Assembly (NCBI RefSeq): GCF_001419745.1
Contig: NZ_LIRJ01000034.1
Location: forward strand, 62,001-126,000
From: Streptomyces silaceus
GTDB lineage: Bacteria; Actinomycetota; Actinomycetes; Streptomycetales; Streptomycetaceae
Length of the DNA stretch: 64,000 nucleotides
Direction of reading: 5' to 3'
The position numbers and the translations under genes were made by a program. The notes under the pieces are model-generated. The model made no database searches. It saw nothing but the letters and a program-made list of their open reading frames with translations, and was not told the origin of the DNA. Positions within the stretch are counted from its first letter, which is position 1; every line of letters starts with the position of its first letter. This document shows positions 49,941 through 59,276 of this stretch, piece after piece.

Positions 49941-52862
49941 ATGCAGACCCCGTCGGATCAGCAGGATCGGCACGACTATCCCTCCCACTGGGAAGCCGAC
50001 GTGGTGCTGCGCGACGGGGGCACCGCCCGCATCAGGCCCATCACGGCCGAGGACGCGGACCGCCTGGTCAGCTTCTACGAACAGGTCTCGGACGAGTCGA
50101 AGTACTACCGCTTCTTCGCGCCCTACCCGCGCCTGTCCGCCAAGGACGTGCACCGCTTCACCCATCACGACCACGTCGACCGGGTGGGCCTCGCCGCGAC
50201 CGTGGGCGGCGAGTTCATCGCCACCGTGCGCTACGACCGCATCGACGCGCGCGGCATGGCCGCCAGCGCCCCCGCCGACGAGGCCGAGGTCGCCTTCCTC
50301 GTGCAGGACGCCCACCAGGGCAGGGGCGTCGCCTCCACTCTCCTGGAGCACATCGCGGCCGTCGCCAGGGAGCGCGGCATCCGCCGCTTCGCCGCCGAGG
50401 TGCTGCCCGCCAACACCAAGATGATCAAGGTGTTCACCGACGCGGGCTACCAGCAGAAGCGCAGCTTCGAGGACGGCGTCGTCCGCCTGGAGTTCGACCT
50501 GGAGCCGACCGACCGGTCGCTGGCCGTGCAGCGCGCCCGTGAGCACCGCGCCGAGGCCCGGTCGGTGCAGCGGCTGCTCACACCGGGGTCGGTGGCCGTG
50601 ATCGGCGTGGGCCGCACCCCCGGCGGCGTGGGCCGCAGCGTGCTGCGCAACCTCCGGGAGGCCGGCTTCACCGGGCGCCTGTACGCGGTGAACGCCGCGT
50701 TCACCGAGGGCACCGAGATCGACGGGCTGCCGGCGCACCGCTCCGTGGCGGCCGTCGAGGAGCCCGTGGACCTCGCCGTGATCGCCGTACCCGCCGACCG
50801 GGTGCCCCAGGTCGTCGCCGAGTGCGGCGAGCGCGGGGTGCGGGGCCTCGTGGTGCTCTCCGCCGGGTACGGGGAGAGCGGCGCCGAGGGCCGCGAGCGG
50901 CAGCGCGAACTGGTGCGCCAGGCCCGGTCGTACGGCATGCGCCTGATCGGCCCCAACGCCTTCGGCGTCATCAACACCTCGCCCGGGACGCGGCTCAACG
51001 CCTCACTCGCCCCGCAGCCGCCCGCGCGCGGGCGCATCGGTCTGTTCACCCAGTCCGGCGCGATCGGCATCGCCCTGCTCTCCGGTCTGCACCGGCGGGG
51101 CGCGGGCCTGTCCACCTTCGTCGGCTCCGGCAACCGCGCGGACGTGTCCGGCAACGACGTCCTCCAGTACTGGTACGAGGACCCGGACACCGACGTCACG
51201 CTGATGTACCTGGAGACCATCGGCAACCCGCGCAAGTTCACCCGCCTCGCCCGGCGCTCGGCCACCGCCAAGCCGCTCGTCGTCGTGCAGGGCGCCCGGC
51301 ACAGCGGCATCGCCCCCACGGGGCACGCCGTGCAGGCCACGCGGCTGCCGCACGCCACCGTCTCGGCGCTGCTGCGCCAGGCGGGGGTCATCCGTGTCGA
51401 CACCGTCACCGAGATGGTCGACGCGGGCCTGCTGCTCGCGGGGCAGCCGCTGCCGGCCGGGCCCCGCGTGGGCATCCTCGGGAACTCGGAGTCCCTCGGG
51501 CTCCTCACGTACGACGCGTGCGTCGCCGACGGACTGCGGCCGCTGCCGCCGCGCGACCTGACGACCGGTGCCACTCCGGCCGACTTCCGGGCCGCGCTCG
51601 CCGAGGCGCTCTCGGACGACACCTGCGACGCGGTGATCGTGAACGCGATCCCCTGGGTGGGCGAGGACGGGGACACGGCGGACCCCGAGACGCTGGCCAC
51701 GGAGCTGCGGGCCGCCGCCGCGGGGTGCCCCGCCAAGCCGGTCGCCGTGGTCCACGTCGAGCTCGGCGGCCTCGCCGACGCGCTGGCCGCCGCCGCGAGC
51801 ACCCGGCCCGACGCCCCCGCCCCCGGGACGGCCACTCCGGAGCAGCGCTCCACGGAACGCCCGCCCACGGAACGCCTGCCCTCGGCAGAAGCGGAACACA
51901 CGTCCCGGCCAGGAGCGGAACACCCGTCCTCGCCAGAAGCGGAGCACCCGCACCCGCCGGAGGCGGCCCCCGCCGACCCCCTCGCCGAGCAGTACCGCAT
52001 CCCCGCCTACCCCGCCGCCGAGCGGGCCGTCCGGGCGCTCTCCGAAGCCGTGAAGTACGCGCAGTGGCGGGGCGAGGCCGCCGAGCCCGGCCGGGTGCAC
52101 GAGTACGACGACATCGACGAGAACGGCGCCGCCGACCGCATCACCGAGCTCCTCGCCAAGGACGGCGATCCGCGCGGGGTCACCCTCGCCCCGGCCGACG
52201 CCCACGAACTCCTCGGGCGGTACGGCATCCCCGTACGGCAGGCCCTGCCCGCGCCCGATCCCGACGCGGCGGTGGCGGCCGCCCGCACGCTCGGCTACCC
52301 GGTGGCCCTGAAGACCACGGCCCCGCACCTGCGCCACCGCGCCGACCTCGGGGGAGTGCGCCTCGACCTCGCCGACGAGGAACAACTGCGCCGGGCGTAC
52401 CAGGAGTTGACGGACCTCTTCGGAAGGCCCGCCGAGCTGCGGCCGGTCGTCCAGGGCATGGTGCCGCGGGGTGTCGACACCGTCGTGCGCGCGGTCATCG
52501 ACCCGGCGGCCGGAGCGGTGCTCTCGTTCGGGCTCGCGGGCGCCCCGTCCGAACTGCTGGGCGACACGGCACACCGCCTCATCCCGGTGACCGACCGCGA
52601 GGCCACCTCCTTGGTCAGGTCGATCCGGACCGCACCTCTCCTGTTCGGCTGGCGGGGCTCGGCCCCCGTGGACACCCCCGCCCTCGAAGAACTGCTCCAG
52701 AGGGTCTCCCGGCTCGTCGACGACCACCCCGAGGTGGTCGCCGTCTCCCTGGAGCCCGTGGTCGTCGCCCAGCACGGCCTCTCCGTGCTCGGCGCCACGG
52801 TCCGTCTCGCGCCGCCGCCCGCGCGCGACGACCTCGGCCCGCGCACACTGCCCGGGTACTGA
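49941..52862 (+). CDS. GNAT acetyltransferase / NDP-forming acyl-CoA synthetase fusion (Pat-like)
   Basis: 973 residues. Residues about 15-180 are a GNAT domain (EAEVAFLVQDAHQGRGVAS is the acetyl-CoA loop). Then follow a CoA-binding domain (about 205-330, SVAVIGVGRTPGGVGRSVLRN), a succinyl-CoA-ligase-like domain with SGAIGIALLSG, a low-complexity insert (about 630-690), and a C-terminal ATP-grasp domain (about 750-960). Related proteins acetylate lysines of enzymes such as acetyl-CoA synthetase, with the synthetase-like part acting as regulator. Whether the ligase part is active was not checked. It is a single-gene unit with a weak ribosome site. Confidence 0.88.
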   Translation: MQTPSDQQDRHDYPSHWEADVVLRDGGTARIRPITAEDADRLVSFYEQVSDESKYYRFFAPYPRLSAKDVHRFTHHDHVDRVGLAATVGGEFIATVRYDRIDARGMAASAPADEAEVAFLVQDAHQGRGVASTLLEHIAAVARERGIRRFAAEVLPANTKMIKVFTDAGYQQKRSFEDGVVRLEFDLEPTDRSLAVQRAREHRAEARSVQRLLTPGSVAVIGVGRTPGGVGRSVLRNLREAGFTGRLYAVNAAFTEGTEIDGLPAHRSVAAVEEPVDLAVIAVPADRVPQVVAECGERGVRGLVVLSAGYGESGAEGRERQRELVRQARSYGMRLIGPNAFGVINTSPGTRLNASLAPQPPARGRIGLFTQSGAIGIALLSGLHRRGAGLSTFVGSGNRADVSGNDVLQYWYEDPDTDVTLMYLETIGNPRKFTRLARRSATAKPLVVVQGARHSGIAPTGHAVQATRLPHATVSALLRQAGVIRVDTVTEMVDAGLLLAGQPLPAGPRVGILGNSESLGLLTYDACVADGLRPLPPRDLTTGATPADFRAALAEALSDDTCDAVIVNAIPWVGEDGDTADPETLATELRAAAAGCPAKPVAVVHVELGGLADALAAAASTRPDAPAPGTATPEQRSTERPPTERLPSAEAEHTSRPGAEHPSSPEAEHPHPPEAAPADPLAEQYRIPAYPAAERAVRALSEAVKYAQWRGEAAEPGRVHEYDDIDENGAADRITELLAKDGDPRGVTLAPADAHELLGRYGIPVRQALPAPDPDAAVAAARTLGYPVALKTTAPHLRHRADLGGVRLDLADEEQLRRAYQELTDLFGRPAELRPVVQGMVPRGVDTVVRAVIDPAAGAVLSFGLAGAPSELLGDTAHRLIPVTDREATSLVRSIRTAPLLFGWRGSAPVDTPALEELLQRVSRLVDDHPEVVAVSLEPVVVAQHGLSVLGATVRLAPPPARDDLGPRTLPGY
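51891..51962 (+). repeat. 24-bp tandem repeat (Ala-Glu-His octapeptide)
   Basis: Three consecutive 24-base units coding for AEH-x-(S/H)-x-P-x in the disordered insert of the GNAT fusion protein. Confidence 0.8.
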
Positions 52863-52999
52863 CGCACGCCCCTTCCGGGTGCCGAAGGGCGCATCTCGGG
52901 TACGGGAGCACGTGTCCCGGGTACGTGAGCACCCCGCCCGGGAGCGAGGCGGCCCACGGGGGCACCGTGCGCCCCGCACCGGGCCGTAGGATGGAGGGC

Positions 53000-53587
53000 A
53001 TGGCAAAGACCGGTACGACGACCCAGGGGCTGCGCGCGGCGATCGAGCGCAGCGGCTACTACCCGGCCCTCGTGGCCGAGGCGGTGGAGGCCGCGATCGG
53101 CGGCGAGGCCATCGGGTCGTATCTGGTCCACCAGGAGACGACGTTCGACGCCAACGAGGTGCGCAGGCACGTCACGGTCCTCGTGCTGACCGGCACGCGC
53201 TTCATCGTCAGCCACACCGACGAGCAGGCGGCGGACAGCACCTCCCCGACGCCGTACGCGACGACCTCCACCGAGTCGGTCGAGATCGGCCGCATCTCCT
53301 CCGTCGTGGTCAGCCGCGTCGTCGCCAACCCCGAGAAGTACGTGCCGGGGACGCTGCCCCGCGAGGTCGTCCTGACCATCGGCTGGGGTGCGGTGTCCCG
53401 CATCGACCTGGAGCCCGCCGCCTGCGGCGACCCCAACTGCGAGGCGGACCACGGCTACACCGGCAGCTCCACCGCCGACGACCTGAGCCTGCGCGTCAGC
53501 GAGGCGGGCGACGGCCCCGACGCCGTGCGGCAGACCCTCGCCTTCGCCCAGGCGCTGTCCGAGGCGACCGCGGACACCGCGCGCTGA
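53000..53587 (+). CDS. DUF5998 family protein
   Basis: 195 residues from ATG 53000, with GGAGGG just upstream. The soluble protein has an N-terminal helix pair (LRAAIERSGYYPALVAEAVEAAIGG), a beta-rich middle (VTVLVLTGTRFIVSHTDE, SVEIGRISSVVVSRVV) and a Cys pair in CGDPNCEADHG. The function is unknown. Its stop overlaps the start of the phosphodiesterase gene (TGATG), so the two are co-translated. Confidence 0.8.
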   Translation: MAKTGTTTQGLRAAIERSGYYPALVAEAVEAAIGGEAIGSYLVHQETTFDANEVRRHVTVLVLTGTRFIVSHTDEQAADSTSPTPYATTSTESVEIGRISSVVVSRVVANPEKYVPGTLPREVVLTIGWGAVSRIDLEPAACGDPNCEADHGYTGSSTADDLSLRVSEAGDGPDAVRQTLAFAQALSEATADTAR

Positions 53588-54777
53588 TGGCGCTGCCTTC
53601 CTGGGACGACGTACAGCCCCTCGCCCTCGACACCGCCCCCGTGCCCCAGTACGGCGCGGGATCGCTCGCCGACCTGCTGCCCACGCTGGTGGCCCACCAG
53701 GGCGTGCCCGGCTACGACACCCCGGCCATCGCCGAACTCGCCCCGGCCGACCGGAACTGCGTGTTCCTGATCGACGGCCTGGGCTGGGAGCAGCTCAAGG
53801 CGCACCCGGCCGAGGCGCCCTTTCTGACCTCGCTGCTGCGGAGCTCGCGCGGCGGCACGGGCCGGCCCATCACCGCGGGCTTCCCGGCCACCACCGCGAC
53901 CTCCCTGGCCTCGGTGGGCACCGGCCTGCCGCCCGGCGCGCACGGCCTGCCCGGCTACACCGTCCGCAACCCGGCCACCGACGAGCTGATGAACCAGCTC
54001 CGCTGGAACCCGTGGACCGAGCCGCACGCCTGGCAGCCGCACCCCACCGTCTTCCAGCGGGCCCACGAGGCCGGCGTGCACACCGCCCAGGTGTCCTCGC
54101 CGACCTTCGAGCACACCCCGCTCACCAAGGTCGCCCTCAGCGGCGGCACCTTCCGGGGCAAGCTCTCAGGAGAGGACCGCATGGACCTCGCCGCCGAGCA
54201 ACTGGCCGCGGGGGACCGTTCGTTGGTCTACACCTACTACGCCGAGGTGGACGGCAAGGGCCACCGCTTCGGTGTCGACTCCGACGCCTGGCGCGGCCAG
54301 CTCATGTACGTCGACCGGCTCGTCCAGCGCCTCGCCGAGCAGTTGCCCCCGCGCAGCGCGCTGTACGTCACCGCCGACCACGGCATGCTCGACATCCCCT
54401 TCGAGGAGAGCGCCCGCATCGACTTCGACGAGGACTGGGAGCTGCGCGCGGGCGTCGCCCTGCTCGGCGGCGAGGGCCGCGCCCGGCACGTCTACGCGGT
54501 GCCCGGCGCCGCGAACGACGTCCTGACGGTGTGGCGCGAGGTCCTCGGCGAACAGTTCTGGGTGGCGGGCCGTGACGAGGCCATCGCGGCGGGCTGGTTC
54601 GGTCCACACATTGATCAACGTGTGTACGACCGCATCGGCGACGTCGTCGCGGCGGCCCACGACGACGTGGCGATCATCGCCACCGAGCGCGAGCCCAAGG
54701 AGTCCGCCCTGGTCGGCATGCACGGCTCCATGACCCCCGTCGAGCAGCTCGTCCCCCTTCTCGAAGTCCGCACCTGA
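53587..54777 (+). CDS. Nucleotide pyrophosphatase / alkaline-phosphatase-superfamily phosphodiesterase
   Basis: 396 residues. The metal-site Asp lies in VFLIDGLGWEQL and the Thr nucleophile region in FPATTATSLASVGTG. Further metal ligands are in YYAEVDGKGHRFG and TADHGMLD. This is the NPP branch of the alkaline phosphatase superfamily, which hydrolyses nucleotide or phospholipid phosphodiesters. No signal peptide is evident, so it probably works in the cytoplasm. It is translationally coupled to the DUF5998 protein, suggesting a shared job. Confidence 0.88.
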   Translation: MALPSWDDVQPLALDTAPVPQYGAGSLADLLPTLVAHQGVPGYDTPAIAELAPADRNCVFLIDGLGWEQLKAHPAEAPFLTSLLRSSRGGTGRPITAGFPATTATSLASVGTGLPPGAHGLPGYTVRNPATDELMNQLRWNPWTEPHAWQPHPTVFQRAHEAGVHTAQVSSPTFEHTPLTKVALSGGTFRGKLSGEDRMDLAAEQLAAGDRSLVYTYYAEVDGKGHRFGVDSDAWRGQLMYVDRLVQRLAEQLPPRSALYVTADHGMLDIPFEESARIDFDEDWELRAGVALLGGEGRARHVYAVPGAANDVLTVWREVLGEQFWVAGRDEAIAAGWFGPHIDQRVYDRIGDVVAAAHDDVAIIATEREPKESALVGMHGSMTPVEQLVPLLEVRT

Positions 54778-54848
54778 CCGCCCCGCGTCCGCCGCGCCCG
54801 TCCACTCCCTCTCTCCCTCCGCCCGACCCGAAAGGTCCCCGACTTCCC

Positions 54849-55511
54849 ATGCCCGAGCTGGTGTTCTTCTCCGGAACGATGGACTGCGGAAAGAGCACAC
54901 TGGCTCTGCAGATCGAGCACAACCGTTCCGCGCGCGGGCTCCAGGGGATGATCTTCACCAGGGACGACCGCGCGGGTGAGGGCAAGCTCTCCTCGCGGCT
55001 CGGTCTGGTCACCGACGCGATCGAGGCCGCGGACGACTTCGACTTCTACGCCCACCTCGTCGACCACCTCTCCAAGGGCGGCCGCGCGGACTACGTCATC
55101 GCCGACGAGGCGCAGTTCCTCGCTCCGGAGCAGATCGACCAGCTCGCCCGGATCGTCGACGACCTCGGCCTCGACGTCTTCGCCTTCGGCATCACCACGG
55201 ACTTCCGCTCCAAGCTCTTCCCCGGCTCGCAGCGCCTGGTCGAACTCGCCGACCGCGTCGAGGTCCTCCAGGTCGAGGCGCTGTGCTGGTGCGGAGCCCG
55301 CGCCACGCACAACGCCCGCACCATAGGCGGCGAGATGGTGGTCGAGGGCGCCCAGGTCGTCATCGGTGACGTCAACCAGTCGCCGGACGAGGTCGGTTAC
55401 GAAGTGCTGTGCCGCCGCCATCACCTGCGCAGGACGACGGCGGCGACCGCGCGTGCCGGAGCCCTGTCGCCCGACGTGCTGCCGGTCGACACGGCCCCAG
55501 CCCGCCCCTGA
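54849..55511 (+). CDS. tdk: Thymidine kinase
   Basis: 220 residues. The P-loop is FSGTMDCGKST (residues 7-17). The catalytic acid lies in ADEAQFL, typical of type II thymidine kinases. The zinc-site cysteines appear in LCWCGARATH and near the C-terminus (LCRRHH). It phosphorylates thymidine for DNA synthesis by salvage. Start ATG 54849 follows a GAAAGG site. It is 71 bases downstream of the phosphodiesterase and could be in the same operon. Confidence 0.93.
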   Translation: MPELVFFSGTMDCGKSTLALQIEHNRSARGLQGMIFTRDDRAGEGKLSSRLGLVTDAIEAADDFDFYAHLVDHLSKGGRADYVIADEAQFLAPEQIDQLARIVDDLGLDVFAFGITTDFRSKLFPGSQRLVELADRVEVLQVEALCWCGARATHNARTIGGEMVVEGAQVVIGDVNQSPDEVGYEVLCRRHHLRRTTAATARAGALSPDVLPVDTAPARP

Positions 55512-55614
55512 ACCGGGTGCCTCGACGCCCGGGTCGACCTGGCGCGTCGGCGCACAGAGGGCACGGAAGGCACAGAAGGCATGAACGGCGCGGAATCGGC
55601 GTCGGCGCGCGGAA

Positions 55615-56466
55615 TCAGTCGTCGGTGTGCGAGCACACCACCGTGAACACCGCGCCCTCCGGATCCGCGACCGTCGCCATGCGGCCGTGCGTGCCGACCC
55701 GGGCCGGCCGGACGACGTGGCCGCCCAGTTCGATGACGCGGTTCACCGCCTCGTCCACGTCGGTGACCTCGAAGTACGTCATCCAGTGCGCGCCGCGGTC
55801 GCGCGGCAGCGCCTGGCCCACGCCGTGCACGGACGCCACCGGGCGGCCCTCGACGTGCAGGGTCAGATGGTCGAAGTCGGCCGAGACGACGGCCTCTTCG
55901 GTGTAGCCGAACACCGTCTCGTAGAACTTCGCGACGCCGGCGGTCTCCCGGGTCACCAGCTCGTTCCACGTCGACGTGCCAGGCCTGCCGACCACCGCGC
56001 TGCCCAGGTGGGCCGCGGCCTGCCAGATGCCGAACACGGCGCCCGCCGGGTCCGACGCGATCGCCATGCGGCCCGCCTCGCCCGCGTCGATCGGGCCGAC
56101 CCCGACCGTGCCGCCGCAGTGCCGCACCGCCTCGGCCGTCGCGTCCGCGTCGTCCGTCGCCAGATAGGGCGTCCAGGCGATGGGCAGCTGGCGGTCGGGC
56201 GGCAGCTGGCCGATGCCGGCCACCTCGCGGCCGTCCAGGAGCGCCCGTACGTAGGGGCCGAGCTGCTCGGGGCCGGGACGGAACTCCCAGCCGAAGAGCG
56301 CGCCGTAGAACTCCTGTGTCGCACTCAGGTCGTGTGCCATCAGGCTCACCCAGCACGGTGTGCCGGGCGTGCGCCGACCGGTCTCCGCGCCATCGCGCGG
56401 CTCCGGCCGCAAGGACTCCGACGAGCTCTGTCCGGAGGAGAGCCCATCCGCCCGCGCCTCGGTCAT
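55615..56466 (-). CDS. VOC (glyoxalase/dioxygenase fold) family protein with two domains
   Basis: ATG 56466 has GAGGAGAGG upstream and gives 283 residues. Two vicinal-oxygen-chelate domains follow one another: about 30-150 (PCWVSLMAHDLSATQEFYGALFGWEF) and about 160-280 (TWNELVTRETAGVAKFYETVFGY). This tandem arrangement is common in actinobacterial glyoxalase-like proteins, including some that hydroxylate or bind antibiotics. No substrate can be assigned. It stands alone between the thymidine kinase and sulfurtransferase genes. Confidence 0.85.
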   Translation of the reverse strand: MTEARADGLSSGQSSSESLRPEPRDGAETGRRTPGTPCWVSLMAHDLSATQEFYGALFGWEFRPGPEQLGPYVRALLDGREVAGIGQLPPDRQLPIAWTPYLATDDADATAEAVRHCGGTVGVGPIDAGEAGRMAIASDPAGAVFGIWQAAAHLGSAVVGRPGTSTWNELVTRETAGVAKFYETVFGYTEEAVVSADFDHLTLHVEGRPVASVHGVGQALPRDRGAHWMTYFEVTDVDEAVNRVIELGGHVVRPARVGTHGRMATVADPEGAVFTVVCSHTDD

Positions 56467-56787
56467 CGTCACCCTCTCCTCGGCCCTCTGGGAGGCCGCT
56501 CAGCTTCCGCTCTCGCACGTGCGTACCCGCGCCGTGCGCATGCGCGCCCGTGCAGATGCTCGCACCACCTGCCGCGCCTCGCGCCCCGGCCGCGCCGCAC
56601 TGTCCGGCTTCCCGCGGAAGATGCCCGATTTCCGGTTGCTCATCCGTGAACGCGTCATTGCCGCGCGGTGTCCGTGCGCCGTACGGCGCGTGCATGGTTC
56701 CACACGCCCCGTGTCCGGGCGTGGTCCGGCGGAGCAGGCTAGCCGGACCTTGGCGGCACGGCCACCCCGTACGCAAGGATGGGGACC

Positions 56788-57615
56788 ATGAATGCCATCA
56801 TCTCCGCATCCGAACTCGCGAGCGACCTGGCGGGCGCGAACCCGCCGGTCGTGCTGGACGTCCGCTGGCAGCACGAGGGCTCGATGCGCTCGGCGTACGA
56901 AGAAGGGCACATCCCTTCCGCCGTCTTCGTCGACCTGGACGCCGACCTCGCGGGTCCGGCCGGTGCCGGCGGCCGCCACCCGCTCCCCGACCTGGACCGC
57001 TTCGGCGCCGTGATGCGGGCCGCGGGGGTCTCGCAGGACCGCGCCGTCGTCGTATACGACGGTGGCCAGAACTGGGCGGCGGCCCGTCTGTGGTGGATGC
57101 TGCGCTGGACGGGTCACTCGTCCGTCCGTGTCCTGGACGGCGGCATCGCCCTGTGGACGGGCCCGCTGGAGCAGGGCGCGGCCGCCGCCCCGGCCGAGGG
57201 TTCCTTCGTGCCCGCCCCGAACGACGCCGACCTCCTGGACGCGGACTCCGCGGCGGCCCTGGCCCGCTCGGGTCTGCTCCTCGACGCCCGCGCGGCCGAG
57301 CGCTACCGCGGCGAGGTCGAGCCCATCGACAGCGTGGCCGGGCACATCCCGGGCGCGGTGTCCGCGCCGACCACGGAGAACGTCGCCGCGGACGGCCGTT
57401 TCAAGCCCGCCGGCGAGCTGGCGGACCGTTTCAAGGCGCTGGGCGCGTCAGGTACTTCGGAGATCGGCGTCTACTGCGGCTCGGGCGTCTCGGGCGCCCA
57501 TGAGGTGCTCGCCCTCGCGGTGGCGGGGATCCCGGCCGCGCTGTACGTCGGCTCGTGGTCGGAGTGGTCCTCCGACGCGTCGCGTCCGGTGGCCACAGGA
57601 CCTGACCCGCAGTAG
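56788..57615 (+). CDS. Rhodanese-type sulfurtransferase
   Basis: 275 residues with two rhodanese domains. The first is inactive (DLAGANPPVVLDVRW onward). The second has the active-site cysteine in IGVYCGSGVSG (about residue 232). The enzyme transfers sulfur from thiosulfate or mercaptopyruvate to thiol acceptors. ATG 56788 is chosen; an ATG nine bases upstream is possible. It converges on sepH, and a bidirectional hairpin lies between them. Confidence 0.9.
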   Translation: MNAIISASELASDLAGANPPVVLDVRWQHEGSMRSAYEEGHIPSAVFVDLDADLAGPAGAGGRHPLPDLDRFGAVMRAAGVSQDRAVVVYDGGQNWAAARLWWMLRWTGHSSVRVLDGGIALWTGPLEQGAAAAPAEGSFVPAPNDADLLDADSAAALARSGLLLDARAAERYRGEVEPIDSVAGHIPGAVSAPTTENVAADGRFKPAGELADRFKALGASGTSEIGVYCGSGVSGAHEVLALAVAGIPAALYVGSWSEWSSDASRPVATGPDPQ

Positions 57616-57629
57616 GGCGGTCCCGCGAC

Positions 57630-57670
57630 GGCGAGGGGCCCCGCACCTCATGGGTGCGGGGCCCCTCGCC
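57630..57670. terminator. Bidirectional terminator between sulfurtransferase and sepH
   Basis: Perfect 18-base arms GGCGAGGGGCCCCGCACC with the complement and a 5-base loop, between convergent stops at 57615 and 57714. Confidence 0.9.
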
Positions 57671-57713
57671 GTACGACGGGCGCGGCAGCCGGCCGAACCG
57701 GCCGGGCGAGCCG

Positions 57714-58814
57714 CTACTCCTGCTTCTTGCGGCGCGTACCGAAGACGATCTCGTCCCAGCTGGGCACCGCGGCGCGGCGCCCGGGGCGGACGCCGTCGGC
57801 CTCGGCCTGGCGGTCCGTGGAGCCGACGAGCCGGTCACGGTGGCTGGCCACCGAGCGCGGCATGAGCACGTCCGCGTACGCCGCGCCGGCGCCGGCCGAC
57901 GCCGCGGGCGGCTCCTCGGCCTCCGGTTCCTGCTCCGGCTCGTCCGGAACGGCCTGCGGCAGCTCCGTGGTGGGCGCGGTCGTGGGGCGCTCGGGCACGA
58001 CCATGTCGCCGCGGAAGCTCGGCACCGCCTCCAGGAGGCTGGTCAGCGAGTCGCGCTCCTGCTCGGCGACCGCGGTGCCCGCGCCGGTGCCCTCCTCGGG
58101 TGGATCGACGGGGGCCGCGGGGATGCTCGGGCGGTCCAGCTGACGGTCCAGGGCGCGGTCGAGCGGCCGGTCCAGCGGGCGGTCCCGGGGCAGCCGGGCG
58201 ATGCGCGGCACGAACGGGAAGCTCGGCTCGGGCGCGGCGATGTCGTCCGTCTCGCCGATCAGCGAACGAGCCTCGTCGTCCACGGCCTGGACGAGCCGCC
58301 GGGGCGGGTCGTACGTCCAGCTCGCGGCGTGGGGCTCGGTCGCGACGCGGTAGACGAGCAGGACCTCCCAGGTGCCGTCGTCACGGCGCCAGGAGTCCCA
58401 CTGCACGCTGTCCTTGTCGGCGCCGCGCAGCAGCAGCCGCTCCTGGACGGCCTCGCCCAGCTGGGGTCCGGTGTTCTCGCCGGGACGGCGCACGGGGGTC
58501 TTCCTGGCCCGCTCCGCCATGAAGGCGCGCTCGGCGAGCACGGGGCCCTCGAAGCGGCGGACGCGATCGACGGGGATGCCGGCGAGCTGGGCCACTTCTT
58601 CCGCGCTGGCACCGGCACGTATCCGTGCCTGGATGTCGCGCGGCCGGAGGTGGCTCTCCACCTCGATCTCGATCTGGCCGAGTCGGGGCCGGTCGCCGCG
58701 GACGGCCGCACGCAGCCGCTCGTCGATCGGAAGCGTGTACTCCGTGCTGTCCGCAGCCTTCAGCACCAGCCGTGTGCCGTCGTTGCTGACGGCCACGACA
58801 CGCAGTTCGGGCAT
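57714..58814 (-). CDS. sepH: SepH, cell division regulator
   Basis: 366 residues from ATG 58814, with GGGAGG upstream. The N-terminal DUF3071 domain (about 1-175) contains a helix-turn-helix-like segment (SAEEVAQLAGIPVDRVRRFEG). A disordered middle includes a DRPLDR repeat and a long acidic stretch. The conserved C-terminal motif AVPSWDEIVFGTRRK ends the protein. In Streptomyces, SepH binds FtsZ and promotes stable Z-rings, especially during sporulation septation. The identity is firm from domain layout and context. Confidence 0.92.
   Translation of the reverse strand: MPELRVVAVSNDGTRLVLKAADSTEYTLPIDERLRAAVRGDRPRLGQIEIEVESHLRPRDIQARIRAGASAEEVAQLAGIPVDRVRRFEGPVLAERAFMAERARKTPVRRPGENTGPQLGEAVQERLLLRGADKDSVQWDSWRRDDGTWEVLLVYRVATEPHAASWTYDPPRRLVQAVDDEARSLIGETDDIAAPEPSFPFVPRIARLPRDRPLDRPLDRALDRQLDRPSIPAAPVDPPEEGTGAGTAVAEQERDSLTSLLEAVPSFRGDMVVPERPTTAPTTELPQAVPDEPEQEPEAEEPPAASAGAGAAYADVLMPRSVASHRDRLVGSTDRQAEADGVRPGRRAAVPSWDEIVFGTRRKKQE
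58131..58190 (-). repeat. 12-bp tandem repeat coding Leu-Asp-Arg-x
   Basis: About four 12-base units in sepH coding for (P/A/Q)-LDR, in the disordered linker between the N-terminal domain and the C-terminal motif. Confidence 0.6.
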
Positions 58815-59276
58815 GGGGACCTCCCGGGTGGTGCCTGCCGACGTCACGTGCGTCGCTGCTTCCGCTAGTCGAGTGTGGCCTGCCCGGGTGCAGCCTGCCA
58901 CAACCTTGCCGAGTTGCCCGGCGTGTCGGGCAGGGGCCCTGGAGCGCCGTTATGGCACGGTTACCTGTTCGCAACTCTAAGTGACGACCTTCGTCACTCT
59001 GTGCAATGAGCCCCCCACCCGGCGGTCCTTGGAGGCCCCGGGCACCCTGGCGGGAGACCGGACCCAGGGCTCGCAACAGTACTCCATTCGGGCCACGCGG
59101 GTGGACCGCCGCGCCGCCGAAGTTCGCTCCGGAAATGGGAGTTGATGCCCGCCCCTGCCCCGCTCGCCCCGCGCGCGGGTGGCGCACTTCACGGAAACAC
59201 CAGAAACGGAACTAATCGCTTCGCCCGTACGTCCCCTCTCGTGAACTCGGTCGCGAAAGGCAGGCAAGGGTAGGAG
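58815..59276. promoter_or_regulatory. sepH / divergent membrane protein intergenic region
   Basis: 462 bases without a gene. A perfect inverted repeat AGTGACGA-CCT-TCGTCACT lies at 58980-58998, about 165 bases upstream of sepH. It could be an operator or a short hairpin. Other parts show no clear features. Confidence 0.45.
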
